Shown here: positions 45,214 to 56,180 of the stretch, in pieces | Layout of the letters: each line of letters starts with the position of its first letter | Position numbering within the stretch: the first letter of the stretch is position 1 | Source: Apiosordaria backusii | Lineage: Eukaryota; Ascomycota; Sordariomycetes; Sordariales; Lasiosphaeriaceae | NCBI GenBank assembly: GCA_030549205.1 | Contig: JAUKTV010000005.1 | Span: forward strand, 558,001-622,000 | DNA length: 64,000 nucleotides | Reading direction: 5' to 3' | Translations under genes and position numbers: made by a program | The notes under the pieces: model-generated | Databases searched by the model: none | The model's input: only the letters and a program-made list of their open reading frames with translations | Told to the model about the DNA's origin: nothing

Positions 45214-45933
45214 CTTGTCTTTTGTTTTCCAGTTGTTGGCTGGCAGAGAGAGTTTGTTGAGTGAGTTGTTGAATCCAAGATTGAGCTGTCACACTCAAGA
45301 AAGATGAGATGAAACAAGATTATATATCAGAATGTATATACAGCTCAGAAAAGTGAACCCCGACGAGATCTCTTATCGGCCTTGTATCTCTCACAGCCAC
45401 CCAAAAGCTCCCACGATCAATCGCCGAACCCATTTCTGGGGAAATCCCGGCCCCACTCCTCCCGTCCCTCCACATCGCCGACCTTTGGACACCGGTGTGA
45501 GTGGGTCCATTTTGACATATCTCCGGCCGGGGACCACCAGCGGGCTGTCGGGCATTACTTCTTGATCTCGTAAGCAGCGTCTTGTACGGCACCTTATTGT
45601 AGCTGTAGGCTGTAGTCGCCGATGTTGATTTCTATAGTGCAAAGATAACTAGATCGGCGACCCAAATGCAGTATCTCAGGCATACAACAAGAAACAGCAG
45701 ACTATGTTAAATGATCACACAGCCGCCGTAGTAGCATCGAAATCGTGAACATCACAATCAATTTACACATTACTTTATACAGTAACAATTCGTATACACA
45801 TCCCCAACCCGCCATCACACCCCTTTTCCTTCCATCCGTCCAGGACCCAGTTTATACATACAGATATCCCGCCCAACGAACACAAACAACCCCCCTTCCC
45901 AACCGGCTACGAAAAACACCCTTTTTATCCCCT
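45214..45933. other. Spacer between two minus-strand genes
   Basis: It holds the upstream region of the small cysteine-rich gene and the 3' untranslated region of the DUF1682 gene. No protein-like frame, RNA gene or repeat was recognised. Confidence 0.5.
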
Positions 45934-47449
45934 TTACGCACGAGTAGTCATCTTCTTAGTCCCCTTCTTCAACTCCCTCTCCCGCTCTTTCTCCAAATAC
46001 TTCTTCTGCCCCTTGGCGTCCAGCGCATTCAGCTCGGCATCACGCTTCGCCTTGCGCGCCTTCTCCTTCTCGATCGCGCGCTCCTCAGCCTTCTCTTCCT
46101 CTTCGGCCTTTTGGATCTTCTTGATCGTGGTCTCACGGACAGCCTTGACCTTCTTGACAACCTCGGGGCGGAAGTGCGCCGACTTGGCGAGCTGATCAGA
46201 GATACGGAGGAAGTAGTGGAAGATGGGGAGAAGGTTGTTGTAGTCGTTGTTAGAGGGGAGGGAATAGCGGAGGAAAATGCGCTTGCGGGGGACCGTCTCG
46301 TCGAGTCTGGTAGGAATCTGTTAGCTACCGGTTCATTACAAAGAATTCAAAAAAGAGAACTCACGTCTTGGGCTGCTCAACGGGTTGATCAGAAACAATC
46401 AGGTACTCAAAAGAATCACCAGCACTCTCAGCGGCCTTGATGAGCTCAGGAGTAAGGAGCAGGTCGGTAATCTCGGCGCTCTCGCTCATGACGGTCAACC
46501 ACTGGGGAAGCTTGGGGTGGTCCTTGGTAACGGTAAGAGACAAGTCGTAGCGATCATCGCGAACCTTCTTCATCTGGTCCTTGTGAACAAGGGCCCAGAC
46601 AAAGTTATCATAGCTGCTCCTATCCTTGGTCTGGAGCTCGGCAGCGCCAGGGACACCAGGCACAATTTGGGCCTCTCTTCCGTCGAAGGGGTAGATGGTA
46701 GCGTCAAGAACATCCTTGGGAGCGGGGAAGCTGTCCCAGAAGAATCCAAGAGCGGCCTCAAAGATAGAGGTGAGCGGGTTGAAGCGCTTGATGAGGGTAA
46801 GCTTCACATCGACGAAAGCGACGTTGGCACGACCGGTGGCGTAGGTAGCAAACTCGAAGAGACTCTTTTCGCGGATTTCTTCGCTCTTGTTGTCAGAGGC
46901 AGAGGCGGGGACACCATCAAAGCCCACGGAAGCGAACTCGGAGGTAAGGGGAGCGTTGTTCGCACTGATCCACTTCTTGGCCTTGGTGCGATTGCGACCA
47001 GCGCCAATAAGGTGGAAGATGAGAAAGAGGGCGATGACAGACAGGACGATGCCCTCTCCCTTGAAGTCGGAGAGGGAGTGGCGCTCATCGAGGCGGTACC
47101 ATTTTGTGTAGGGGCGCAATGTTTGCGCGGGTTGGGCTCCGGTCAAGGTGTTGGAGACGGGAGTAAAGGGAATTGGAGATGGGTCGGCGCCCTCCTTGAA
47201 ATCGGCGAAATCTATAGGTAGCCGTTAGCGGTTGGCCTAGTTGTGACATTGGAATAAGGGCAACGGCTTTTTGGCCTCGGGAAACCCGAAGCTCAGAGCT
47301 TCATCTGGAAGCTCCTGTGGCCACGTCTTCCATCTCCAAGCTTGTGGGCGCAATGGTTATGAATCAAACGTACCAGAATCACCGCCCTTGACGGGGTCGG
47401 GAGTTGCGGGCTTTACGCCTCCGAAGAGGTTGTTTATAACGTTCGCCAT
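45934..47449 (-). CDS. CCDC47/DUF1682 ER membrane protein
   Basis: Exons are 47374-47449, 46365-47211 and 45934-46306, giving 431 residues. The family (DUF1682, human CCDC47/calumin) is a single-pass ER protein that helps multipass membrane-protein insertion as part of the PAT complex. A short N-terminus (MANVINNLFGGVKPATPDPV) and proline-rich stretch lead to one membrane span at about residues 78-96 (GIVLSVIALFLIFHLIG). Then come a cytosolic alpha/beta region (ANVAFVDVKLTLIKRFNPLT, LPQWLTVMSESAEITDLLLT) and a Lys/Glu-rich coiled-coil tail of about 65 residues ending KKMTTRA. It is divergent from haspin. Codon use is strongly biased to C-ending codons throughout, which suggests high expression. 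Confidence 0.92.
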
Positions 47450-47971
47450 GGCTGTCGCGTGCGGTGGTCGGCGATTTGGTGAGGTTGCGTCGAAGCAAGA
47501 AGTTCGTGTCGCACCCAAGGCCAGAGAAATCCCCTGACGTGTGCAATTGGGGATTGCATGTGGGGCATCCTGCAGGGAGCACGGACGCCAATTCAACGCT
47601 GGATGGCGCTATCCTTATCGCTTTTATCAATCTCTGGGCATCAGACTTGAGACTTGGTTACATGTGATGAATTCATCGTACACGCCTTGTGAGATCGTTG
47701 ACTTCTTCCATATGTGTGATGTGGCTTCAAGCCAAAACTACCTTAATGCCCCTCACCTTCGTCATGTCAGACAAGCATCAAGGGAAGTGGGAGAATCTAG
47801 TGGGGTAAGGGTCTCCGTCTCGGTTGCCCCTAGCAACCCTCCACAGGCACATTGACGAATGAGAAGGCTGAAACCCGACTTTTAACCACGAACCATCAAG
47901 GTGCTTCACAACTGCAGCCGTGATATCCTTCATCAGGCTATAGCACAGCTCCAGCGATCAAAGGAAGGACA
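47450..47971. promoter_or_regulatory. Shared divergent promoter, DUF1682 gene / haspin
   Basis: This is a 522-bp gap between opposing start codons. It holds no gene and no distinctive motif beyond ordinary mixed sequence. Confidence 0.45.
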
Positions 47972-49744
47972 ATGTCACGTACTACAACACTTCGAAAATA
48001 TGGCAAATCCGACAGAAAGACCAAAGCCGAGCAGCTCTTTGAGGCCTTGCCCAGAAGCCCACCCAGGAGAAGAAAAACTCAAGTAGAGGCGGAGTCAAAA
48101 GAGGTGGTTGAAATCACAGAACAATTGGTGTCGGTAACACTTGATGAGAAAGTAACAGTCATTCAAGAGAAGGAAGAAGTTCACTCGATAGCACCCACCC
48201 CGCCATCGTCACCACCGTCCCCAAAACAGAGGTCATCACCACCAAAACAAAAATCTCCACCCCCAAAGAAAAGGACACCGCCAACCCCAATACCGGCACC
48301 AGAACCAGAACCCCTGAAAAAAGAAGAGGAGGAAATCTACGAAGAAGAATCAACCACCTATTCGGACGACTACACCCAAGACCTCCGCACCCTCACCTGG
48401 TCCGACATTTGCCCCCCAGAAAACACCATCGAGAAGATTGCCGAGGCTTCCTACGCCGAAGTCTACCGCATCACCAACACCTTGGGCACCTCCATCATCA
48501 AAGTCGTCCGCCTCGACTCCCCCATCAAACCACAAACCAAAGCCCAGGAACGTTCCGGGCTTGTCGACGAAGAGCCCCACACCGACGACGACATGCTAGG
48601 CGAACTCCAAATATCAGAATGCCTTGCCGACATCCCCGGTTTTGTAATCTACAAAGAGCGCTACGTCGTCAAAGGGAAAGCACCCAAAGCCCTGTTGGAA
48701 ACCCACCAAGCCTTCCACCGTCGCGAAAAGAGAAAAGATCCCGATAGGTTACAGTGGTATCCCTCCCCCAGCCGCTACCTCGACGAGACCAAATTCCTCG
48801 TTGTCGAACTCGGCGACGCGGGCACAGCACTGGAGGACTTTTCCATCACCACCTCCCAGCAGCTATGGGATATCTTCCTCCACACCGCCATCGCCCTCGC
48901 CAGAGCAGAAGATCTCATTGAGTTTGAACACCGCGACCTCCACGAGGGCAACTTGTGTATCCGGCAATCTCGCCCTGCTTGTTCTTCTACTACCTCTTCA
49001 GCCTCCCCCTATCAATTCGGTCGGAGTGGCCTCGAAATCACCATCCTCGACTACGGCCTCTCCCGCGCCTCTGACCCAGACAGCAGCCCAGACCAGATCA
49101 TGTTTTACGATCTCGAAAAAGATCTTTCTATCTTTACCTCTACCCATGCGCCCCAGTGCGAGGTGTACCGGTGCATGAGGTCGTACCTGTTGAAGGGGGA
49201 TAGGTGTAACCTGCCGCCCAAGTATCACACCACGCCATATTCCCTGCCCCCAACAGCAACGAAGAAGAAGAGGGGGAGGAGGAGGATTGATTGGGGGGGT
49301 TATTACCCTTATACTAATGTTTTGTGGCTGGATTACATTTACAACTACATGGTTGAGAACTTTCAGGGGGAGGAGGGGGAACTGAAAGAGTGGGAGGAGC
49401 AGACGAGGGAGCTGAGGGTGCACCTTGATCCGGGGCAGCCGAGGGAGGTGCTGAGCTTTGGGATGGCGGGGGAGGTGGTGAGGTTTGCGGTGGAGGCGGG
49501 GTGGGTTGGGGAGGGGCAGTTGATGGATGGGGGTGGGAGTTATTTGAGTGCAGGAGGGGATCATGTGGGTGAAAGAGGGGATAGCGAGGGAGAGGTGGAT
49601 GAAAGAGGGGACAGCGAAGGAGAGGAGGGTGGCGAGGATGTGGAGGGGAGTGGTGGAGAGGAGAGTGAGGAGAGTGAGGAGAGTGAGGAGAGTGAGGAGG
49701 ATGTGAGGTATTCGAAGAGGTCAGGGAGGGCGAAGAGACGATGA
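47972..49744 (+). CDS. Haspin-type histone H3 Thr3 kinase
   Basis: A single exon encodes 590 residues. Haspin phosphorylates histone H3 Thr3 in mitosis to recruit the chromosomal passenger complex. The start MSRTTTLRKYGKS resembles the conserved basic haspin N-terminus (TYGR/KYGK box). A Pro/Glu-rich linker follows, then the atypical kinase domain at about residues 140-540. Landmarks are EKIAEASYAEVYR (nucleotide loop), SIIKVVRL with Lys177, LGELQIS with the pairing Glu211, EHRDLHEGNLCI with catalytic Asp322, and LDYGLSRA, where DYG replaces the usual DFG as in other haspins. DVLWLDYIYNYM-like text (NVLWLDYIYNYMVE) is also family-typical. The tail is acidic with four S-E-E repeats and ends in a basic patch (SKRSGRAKRR) that could be a nuclear signal. 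The sense strand turns G-rich after about 49,150. Confidence 0.93.
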   Translation: MSRTTTLRKYGKSDRKTKAEQLFEALPRSPPRRRKTQVEAESKEVVEITEQLVSVTLDEKVTVIQEKEEVHSIAPTPPSSPPSPKQRSSPPKQKSPPPKKRTPPTPIPAPEPEPLKKEEEEIYEEESTTYSDDYTQDLRTLTWSDICPPENTIEKIAEASYAEVYRITNTLGTSIIKVVRLDSPIKPQTKAQERSGLVDEEPHTDDDMLGELQISECLADIPGFVIYKERYVVKGKAPKALLETHQAFHRREKRKDPDRLQWYPSPSRYLDETKFLVVELGDAGTALEDFSITTSQQLWDIFLHTAIALARAEDLIEFEHRDLHEGNLCIRQSRPACSSTTSSASPYQFGRSGLEITILDYGLSRASDPDSSPDQIMFYDLEKDLSIFTSTHAPQCEVYRCMRSYLLKGDRCNLPPKYHTTPYSLPPTATKKKRGRRRIDWGGYYPYTNVLWLDYIYNYMVENFQGEEGELKEWEEQTRELRVHLDPGQPREVLSFGMAGEVVRFAVEAGWVGEGQLMDGGGSYLSAGGDHVGERGDSEGEVDERGDSEGEEGGEDVEGSGGEESEESEESEESEEDVRYSKRSGRAKRR

Positions 49745-52700
49745 TGAGTTTCTTGAAACACGCTTCAAGCGGCTTGCGAAGGACGAGAATTTTTTTCATT
49801 AATTCGAGATACAGGCATGGTGCAAGGTGGTTGAACATATTTCTTTTGGTGCCGGTCTGATTTGCCTAACTGGGATTACACATTGGATACACTTGGGGAC
49901 CATAAAGTGGCATGGAGAAAAGGGGTTGTTGCGATATCGGATGCATCATTGCATTCACCTTCATGTTCAAGTTCACAGAGAAACGATATACCCACATTTT
50001 TGTACATATATATATAGACAGAGACTTGTACTTGCATAGCATACACATTGGACATAACAGCCAGGACAGGATAGGAAGGCGTTACTTATTATAACACAGG
50101 TGCCGATCATCATCATTGAACTAGAGTTACCTCTGGCGCGAAGAAACGGCAGTTGTGAGATGTTATCACCAAATTGGGTAAAACAGATGGCTGTCATTGG
50201 CCCGGATGGCAGCCGAGCTTGTAGGGTGTTGTTGAAACGCCCCAGCTGTGTGGGCATCACAGTTTGTCACTGCATGACAGGGAAGAGCCGAGACTTACTG
50301 TAAGGTAGCATGAGATGAGAGCAAGTGCAGTGCATGCTGCAAGGCGCATTCTTTGTGATTGTGTGATTTAAAAATATAATTAAGTTTTAAGTGGATTCCT
50401 GATGTATCTGTATGATGTCGGGGTGCTCGGGTCAGACAGAGATTTGCGAGGCTGAAATCAAGTAAGATATTGCTTACCTGGTAGGACGTTTGCTGAGGAA
50501 TACAAATTTCCTTTGTTAGTCAGAGGATGTTCTTTTCAGAACTCTGGGCATCACCTCATCTGTGATGTTTGCTCCGGGATTTATTTCCGCCGACTAAAGA
50601 CAGGGTTAGGGATCTGTATGGACTGAACATGAGCTCGCGCTGCCGCAGGCCAAGCCGGCGACTTGGCAGAATCAGGCTAGCTCAACGTTAGTAGCCGCCC
50701 GACTCATCCTGGCTCGCAGGGGTTGAATCGTCTCTTTCGACTTCACCTCTTTTGTCTCTTTTCTGCGCTCTACATCGGCCTTCCTTCCTCATCATGCTGC
50801 GGTCCGTTACCTCCGATCCTAGCAGCGTCAATTTTTTCTTTTTCTCTCTCACCAAGGCCCAGCCGTCGGGATTTTTCTCGATTTGCCAAGCCGCATAGAA
50901 GGAAGCAGAAGAAAACTACAACATCGACCTCCCCGTTTTGATATCGGCCGAAGGGCAGACAACCCCCCTCACTCCACGCTGGTGACGACAATATTTAGAA
51001 ACCAACAATCTTGCGGGGACTTGGCAAACACTCGAGTGTGCTGATGATTTTCCATCAATGACCAACCACGCTTCCCAGTTAGTCGGGTCTTGGACGTGTG
51101 ATGCTGTTGGGACTCGACCGCCTTTCGCTTTTGTGCTACCCTTCGGGAGGCTAGCCACGGAATATTCCATGTTGTGTACACGGAGCGTTACTAACTGCCC
51201 GGTCACCTCCGCAAACCCCCGCGCCCATCAGCAACATTCCACTTCTGTCGAACCAATTGCCAACAAGGTGTTTGATGTAAGATGACAACCGTTGGAGAAG
51301 CTCGTCCGGGAAGGATTTTCCACCTGTTGTGGTGTCAGCAGGTGAGCCTCTTTGCATCCCGTGACAATGGAACCCTCAGTTTGGGATCATCTGCAGCCGC
51401 AACGATCTCCCACAGCTTCCCAGCCAAAAGTCCGAGTGGCTTGCAAATCATGAGTCCAGCCGTTGTCGATCTCGCCTTGCGGGGGTCTAGTGAAAAAGAT
51501 TGACCGAGACGTGGGTGATCCCTACCACGTTGAGCACGCCATTGAAGCTTTAGCACCGCGCTTCACGATGTACCTGCGTCTGCCGTCGATGGCTCGATGC
51601 CTCTCCTTTTTTTCTTCGAAATGTTTTTGCGTCGATGGAGCGCTCTCGAACCATTCACGCAAACCTTGGAATGCTGATCTCCATCTCAGCTCCACTGCGT
51701 CATCCGTGCTCCTCTCAGCTGTGGGTAGGTTCTGGATCCCGATGCTCGGAAACCGAACGGCAGATAAACACGCTTCGCAGGGATTCCCATTGCGGGTTCC
51801 GCTTCCCTGTTCTTGTGTTTGCGAATCGGGCTCCACACTCCGGCTCTCGAAGACTCGATGTACCACTCTCGGCCGCTCGACATGCAATGCAACCGCGGAT
51901 TCTCTGGCGGCACTTCACATCCTGGTTTTGGGCAGTCGGGTCTGGTGGTAACCACGCAACGAATATATATCTGCCATATTAAGGGGCACAGTACCGAGAC
52001 AGACCGCAGGATGCCAGCAGCACGGGACGTCAGCCCACGCAAAGCTGTCTCGCTTGTCGATATCTCATGTCTGTGATAGATTCCGAATGCGGCTGTTTCC
52101 AAAGCTGTCAAGGTTTACATGCTTGATATGCGAGTGCACACCGCGATACCCCGCATATCTCAACGGCGCCTTGACCGCATTCCATCGATATCGGACGAGA
52201 GCCACTTAGCCAAGCGGCAGGTCCCCGGCTGGTCTATTTTTGCCCCGATCCTTCTACGGACAAGCCCCAAGCTTTCGACTGCCGACTCGCTGCTGACGTA
52301 GTGTATGTTGAGAGGCCTTGTCGCCTGAGTGTCTTGATCCGGTCCAAGTGGTTACCGTCTTGCTCCGTCTCCGCGGCAGGCTTTCCGGTGCTGCTCATCT
52401 CATGGTTTCTCCCTCTTATTTCCTCACTCGGTCTTACCTCATGCTGAGATGTCTCCAAGGCAGTGTTGTTGCTGGATTCGGTGTGGGCCCTTGATGCGGC
52501 TCCTTCGGTGAACCTGTATGCACCTCCCACAAGCCTGGTGGAATCAGATGAGCTAGTTGAGCCAACATGCGCCACATATCCACAGGGGCTTATGACATGA
52601 GGAACGACTGAGCTTCGGCGAGATATTGACCGCCAATCCCGGTTAGGACAGAGCCCAAGTCCGGACGACTGGGCCGTGTGGTTGAACAGCCCTTCGTCCA

Positions 52701-53396
52701 CCCCGGTCTGTGCTTCCCGCCTGCGAGGCTACATGTTCTTTGTTGTTGCGCACGGTGACACACAGCTATCAGGTGGTACCCGCGCAGAAAATCTCAAGTC
52801 AACGGTCCAATAAAGAGTGATTCATTATGTCTGGGGGCCGGGCCGATAGTATTGGATAGGTGACGGGGACCTGGCCACTTACACCAAAAACATCATCCCC
52901 AGTCACAGATGGGAGGTATTTTGTGATGAAGAGCGGGCAACTGCAACCTTGGTTCCAAAGGGGTCAGGCCAAGGATCCACCGATCTTGTGATTGTGTGGC
53001 GCCTGCTCTTTTGCCTGGCAACCATGGGTGGCTACCAAGCCATCGACTCGCCGAACCTCCAGGAAGGCCATAGCTTCACGCACTCTCCACTCATGGTTGC
53101 AGTCTGCGGAGGGAGGCACGGAGGATTGGGTAATGAGGTGGAGGCAACATGCTGATCAGCACAGTGCTTGCGGGGCGTGGGGCAGGGCCTCAACGGTCGT
53201 CCGTCTACATATAAGTAACGCCTCCCCGTCATCGTCATGAGCTCTGGTTTGGGAGAACCATTCTCGGTCTACACACAGAATCAGCCACCCCCGGGGCTAG
53301 ATCAACTTTGTTCTGTCGTATCCCCCCCTTTTTATCACTATTGTTTCTCTTACAAACAAGTCCGAGACATACATATAGGACATACATACACCCGAG
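49745..53396. other. Gene-poor block, about 3.6 kb
   Basis: No frame in either strand looks like a protein family. The longest (51463-51951 plus, 52234-52701 minus) have random-like composition. It includes a telobox-like AGGGTTAGGG at 50602-50611 and a 12-mer GGATTTATTTCC (50577-50588) that also occurs in the inverted-repeat ends of the element at 5495-5932. The right end should be the catalase promoter and leader. Confidence 0.5.
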
Positions 53397-55648
53397 ATGA
53401 TGCACGGCAGCAGCATGAAAAGCCTGCTAACGTGGGCCACCCTCATGGGGTCCATGTCAGCGGTGACACAAGCAGCATGTCCCTTTGCTGATCCCAACTA
53501 CCTCGCCAAGCGGGAGGATGCCGAGCAGCAGCAGACGGAAGACATCCTCGTGGAGTACAAGGTCGACGACAGCAATGCCTACATGTCGTCCGACGTTGGC
53601 GGGCCGATGGAGGACCAGAACAGTCTCAAGGCTGGCTCCAGAGGGCCTACTCTGCTTGAGGACTTTATCTTCAGGCAAAAGATCCAACACTTTGACCATG
53701 AACGGGTAAGTTTGTTTACCTGGTCACACACCTAGAGAGCTTGTGCTGACAAGACTAGATTCCCGAAAGGGCCGTCCACGCTCGTGGTGCCGGGGCTCAC
53801 GGCACCTTCACCAGCTATGCTGACTGGAGCAACATCACAGCTGCTTCCTTCCTTGGTGGAGCTGGGAAGAAGACTCCCGTCTTCGTCCGGTTCTCTACCG
53901 TTGCTGGTTCCCGCGGCAGTGCCGATACTGCTCGCGATGTTCACGGGTTTGCTACTCGTTTCTACACTGACGAAGGAAACTTCGACATTGTTGGTAACAA
54001 CATTCCCGTCTTTTTCATTCAGGATGCCATCCGTTTCCCCGATTTGATCCACGCTGTCAAGCCCAGCCCGGACAATGAGATTCCTCAGGGAGCTACTGCT
54101 CACGACTCTGCCTGGGATTTCTTCAGCCAGCAACCCAGCACTATGCATACTCTGTTCTGGGCCATGGCTGGTAACGGTATTCCTCGCAGCTACAGACACA
54201 TGGACGGCTTCGGTGTGCACACCTTCCGCTTCGTCAAGGAGGACGGCTCGTCCAAGCTCATCAAGTGGCACTTCAAGACCAAGCAGGGCAAGGCTAGCTT
54301 GGTTTGGGAGGAGGCCCAAGTTCTTTCTGGCAAGAACGCCGATTTCCACCGTCAGGATCTCTGGGATGCTATCGAGTCTGGCAATGGTCCTGAGTGGGAA
54401 CTCTCTGTTCAGATCGTCGACGAGGACAAGGCCCTCGCCTTTGGCTTCGATCTCCTCGACCCTACCAAGATCATCCCCGAGGAACTAGCTCCCTTGGTTC
54501 CCCTCGGTATCATGAAGCTCGACCGTAACCCAACCAACTACTTCGCCGAGACTGAGCAGGTCATGTATCAGCCCGGCCACATTGTCCGCGGTATCGACTT
54601 CACCGAGGACCCTCTCCTTCAGGGCCGTCTCTTCTCGTACCTCGACACTCAGCTCAACCGTAACCAGGGTGGTCCCAACTTCGAGCAGATCCCCATCAAC
54701 AGGCCTGTCTCGCCAATCCACAACAACAACCGTGACGGTGCCGGCCAGATGTTTATCCACAAGAATGTCTACCCCTACACCCCCAACACCCTCAACAATG
54801 GCTACCCGCTCCAGGCTAACCAGACCGACGGCAAGGGCTTCTTCACCGCCCCCAACCGCATCGTGGATGGCAGGCTCGTCCGCGCTCTGTCGCCCACCTT
54901 TGACGACCACTGGTCTCAGGCCCGCCTGTTCTACAACTCCCTCACCCCCGTCGAGCAGCAATTCGTCATCAACGCCATCCGGTTCGAGTCCTCCCACCTC
55001 AAAAACGAGCAAGTCAAGAAGAACGTCCTCCAGCAAATCAACCGCGTCTCCAACGACGTCGCCAAACGTGTCGCCGTCGCTCTCGGCCTGGAAGCTCCCG
55101 CGCCCGACCCGACGTTCTACCACAACAATGTCACGACCGGCCTGTCCATCTTCAACGAGACCCTCCCCACCATTGCCACCCTCCGCGTCGGTGTCCTTGC
55201 TTCGTCTCTGTCGAACTCTTCTCTTGCCCAGGCGCAGCAGCTAAAGGACCAATTCACTAAGGATGGGGTTGTCGTTACTGTTGTTGGTGAGGTGTTGAAG
55301 GATGGTGTTGACCAGACGTATTCCGCTGCTGACGCGACGGGTTATGACGCGGTGGTGATTGCCGACGGGGCGGAGGGGCTTTTTGGGAGCAAGGCGAAGG
55401 CGAGCCCGCTTTTCCCTGCGGGGAGGCCGGGGCAGATTGTGGTTGATTCGTATAGATGGGGCAAGCCGGTTGCGGCGGTGGGGAACAAGGCGGGTAAGGC
55501 GCTGGAGGAGACGGTTGGGGTCAAGGCTGGGGAGGAGGGCGTGGTTGTTGAGGAGGAGGTTGGGGAGGTGGTGACGGGGGTTGAGGAGGGGTTGAGGGTG
55601 TTTAGGTACGTGGGGAGGTTTGCGCTTGATGAGGAGAGGGAGGAGTGA
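53397..55648 (+). CDS. cat-3: Secreted large-subunit catalase (CAT-3/CatB type)
   Basis: Exons are 53397-53705 and 53759-55648, giving 732 residues. This haem enzyme breaks down hydrogen peroxide outside the cell or in the wall. The first 26 residues (hydrophobic run LLTWATLMGSMSAVTQA) form a signal peptide, followed by a short propeptide with a KR site. Active-site features are ERAVHARGAGAHGTF with catalytic His about 110, FDIVGNNIPVFFIQ with Asn about 183, and the proximal haem tyrosine in RLFSYLDTQ. After about residue 540 comes the C-terminal flavodoxin/DJ-1-like domain (LRVGVLASSLSNS ... YDAVVIADGAEGLFG) that marks large-subunit catalases. A second Met immediately follows the first, so the start could be 53400. 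From about 55,250 the codons change from C-ending to G-ending. Confidence 0.96.
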
Positions 55649-55993
55649 TTTGATGGAAGAAGGGGAAAATTGTGGGAAATGAAAGAGGTGGGATAATGGG
55701 CAATGAATTATGATTTTTGGGTATTTCTATGTTTTTGGAAGGATGGACTTTTGAATAGGAGGTTGGGGTAAAGGGGTTAATTCCTTTCGATTCGTGGTGT
55801 AGATAATTATTATTCAACTTTTTTTATTCTTGACACATTGCCTGCCTTCATGGTTGCCTTAATCATCTTTGATGACTGTCAGTCGCACGCTAGCAGTGCC
55901 TCATCCTAGCTCGACATCAACATGTAACTGAGAAGAGAGAGGGAAGGAGCAACCACGGTATATATACCAGTTCAAACGCTCACCTTCCAACAG
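55649..55993. other. Catalase 3' flank
   Basis: This is AT-rich sequence with T runs (for example near 55820), consistent with 3' untranslated DNA and spacer before the structured locus that follows. No gene is seen. Confidence 0.5.
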
Positions 55994-56180
55994 CCCCAGT
56001 ACCCTCACCACAAACGTCCCTCGTGGTCAAGTGGTGAGGGTATTGGGGCTCCCCCGCCAAGGGGGCTTGCAACCGATAGCCCCTTCGTTCGAGTCGAAGT
56101 AAAACCCACGGGTTTTCGTAACCGAGCCACCCTTCTCACCTGTTTTCGAGAGGGTTGGCCGGTGAGCTTTTTGCTCTTTT
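55994..56180 (+). ncRNA. tRNA-like structured Pol III locus (candidate ncRNA or tRNA relic)
   Basis: An A-box-like TGGTCAAGTGG (56024-56034) and a B-box-like GTTCGAGTC (56087-56095) are spaced as in a tRNA gene. A T-arm CTTCG-TTCGAGT-CGAAG (56083-56099) is perfect. Before it, GGGGCT/AGCCCC (56062-56067 and 56078-56083) would be a long variable arm and TTGG/CCAA (56043-56046 and 56057-56060) a short anticodon-side stem, which is the layout of class II (Ser/Leu-like) tRNAs. However, the acceptor arms do not pair and the anticodon loop is too long. An upstream 18-bp segment (55994-56011) is complementary to 56031-56048 with one G-U pair. A hairpin (about 56128-56157) and then TTTTT at 56168-56172 can end Pol III transcription. 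It could be a decayed tRNA, a tRNA-derived small RNA source, or a new Pol III RNA. Confidence 0.45.

Noticed and set aside
51463..51951. A 162-residue plus-strand frame in the 50-53 kb block
   Set aside because: Random-like composition rich in Ser, Cys and Arg, with competing frames of similar length on the other strand and no recognisable domain.
52234..52701. A 155-residue minus-strand frame
   Set aside because: Low-complexity and charged without domain pattern; not supported by neighbours or splice signals.
55994..56180. Calling this a normal tRNA-Ser or tRNA-Leu
   Set aside because: The acceptor arms do not pair and the anticodon loop is ten bases, so a functional tRNA is not supported.
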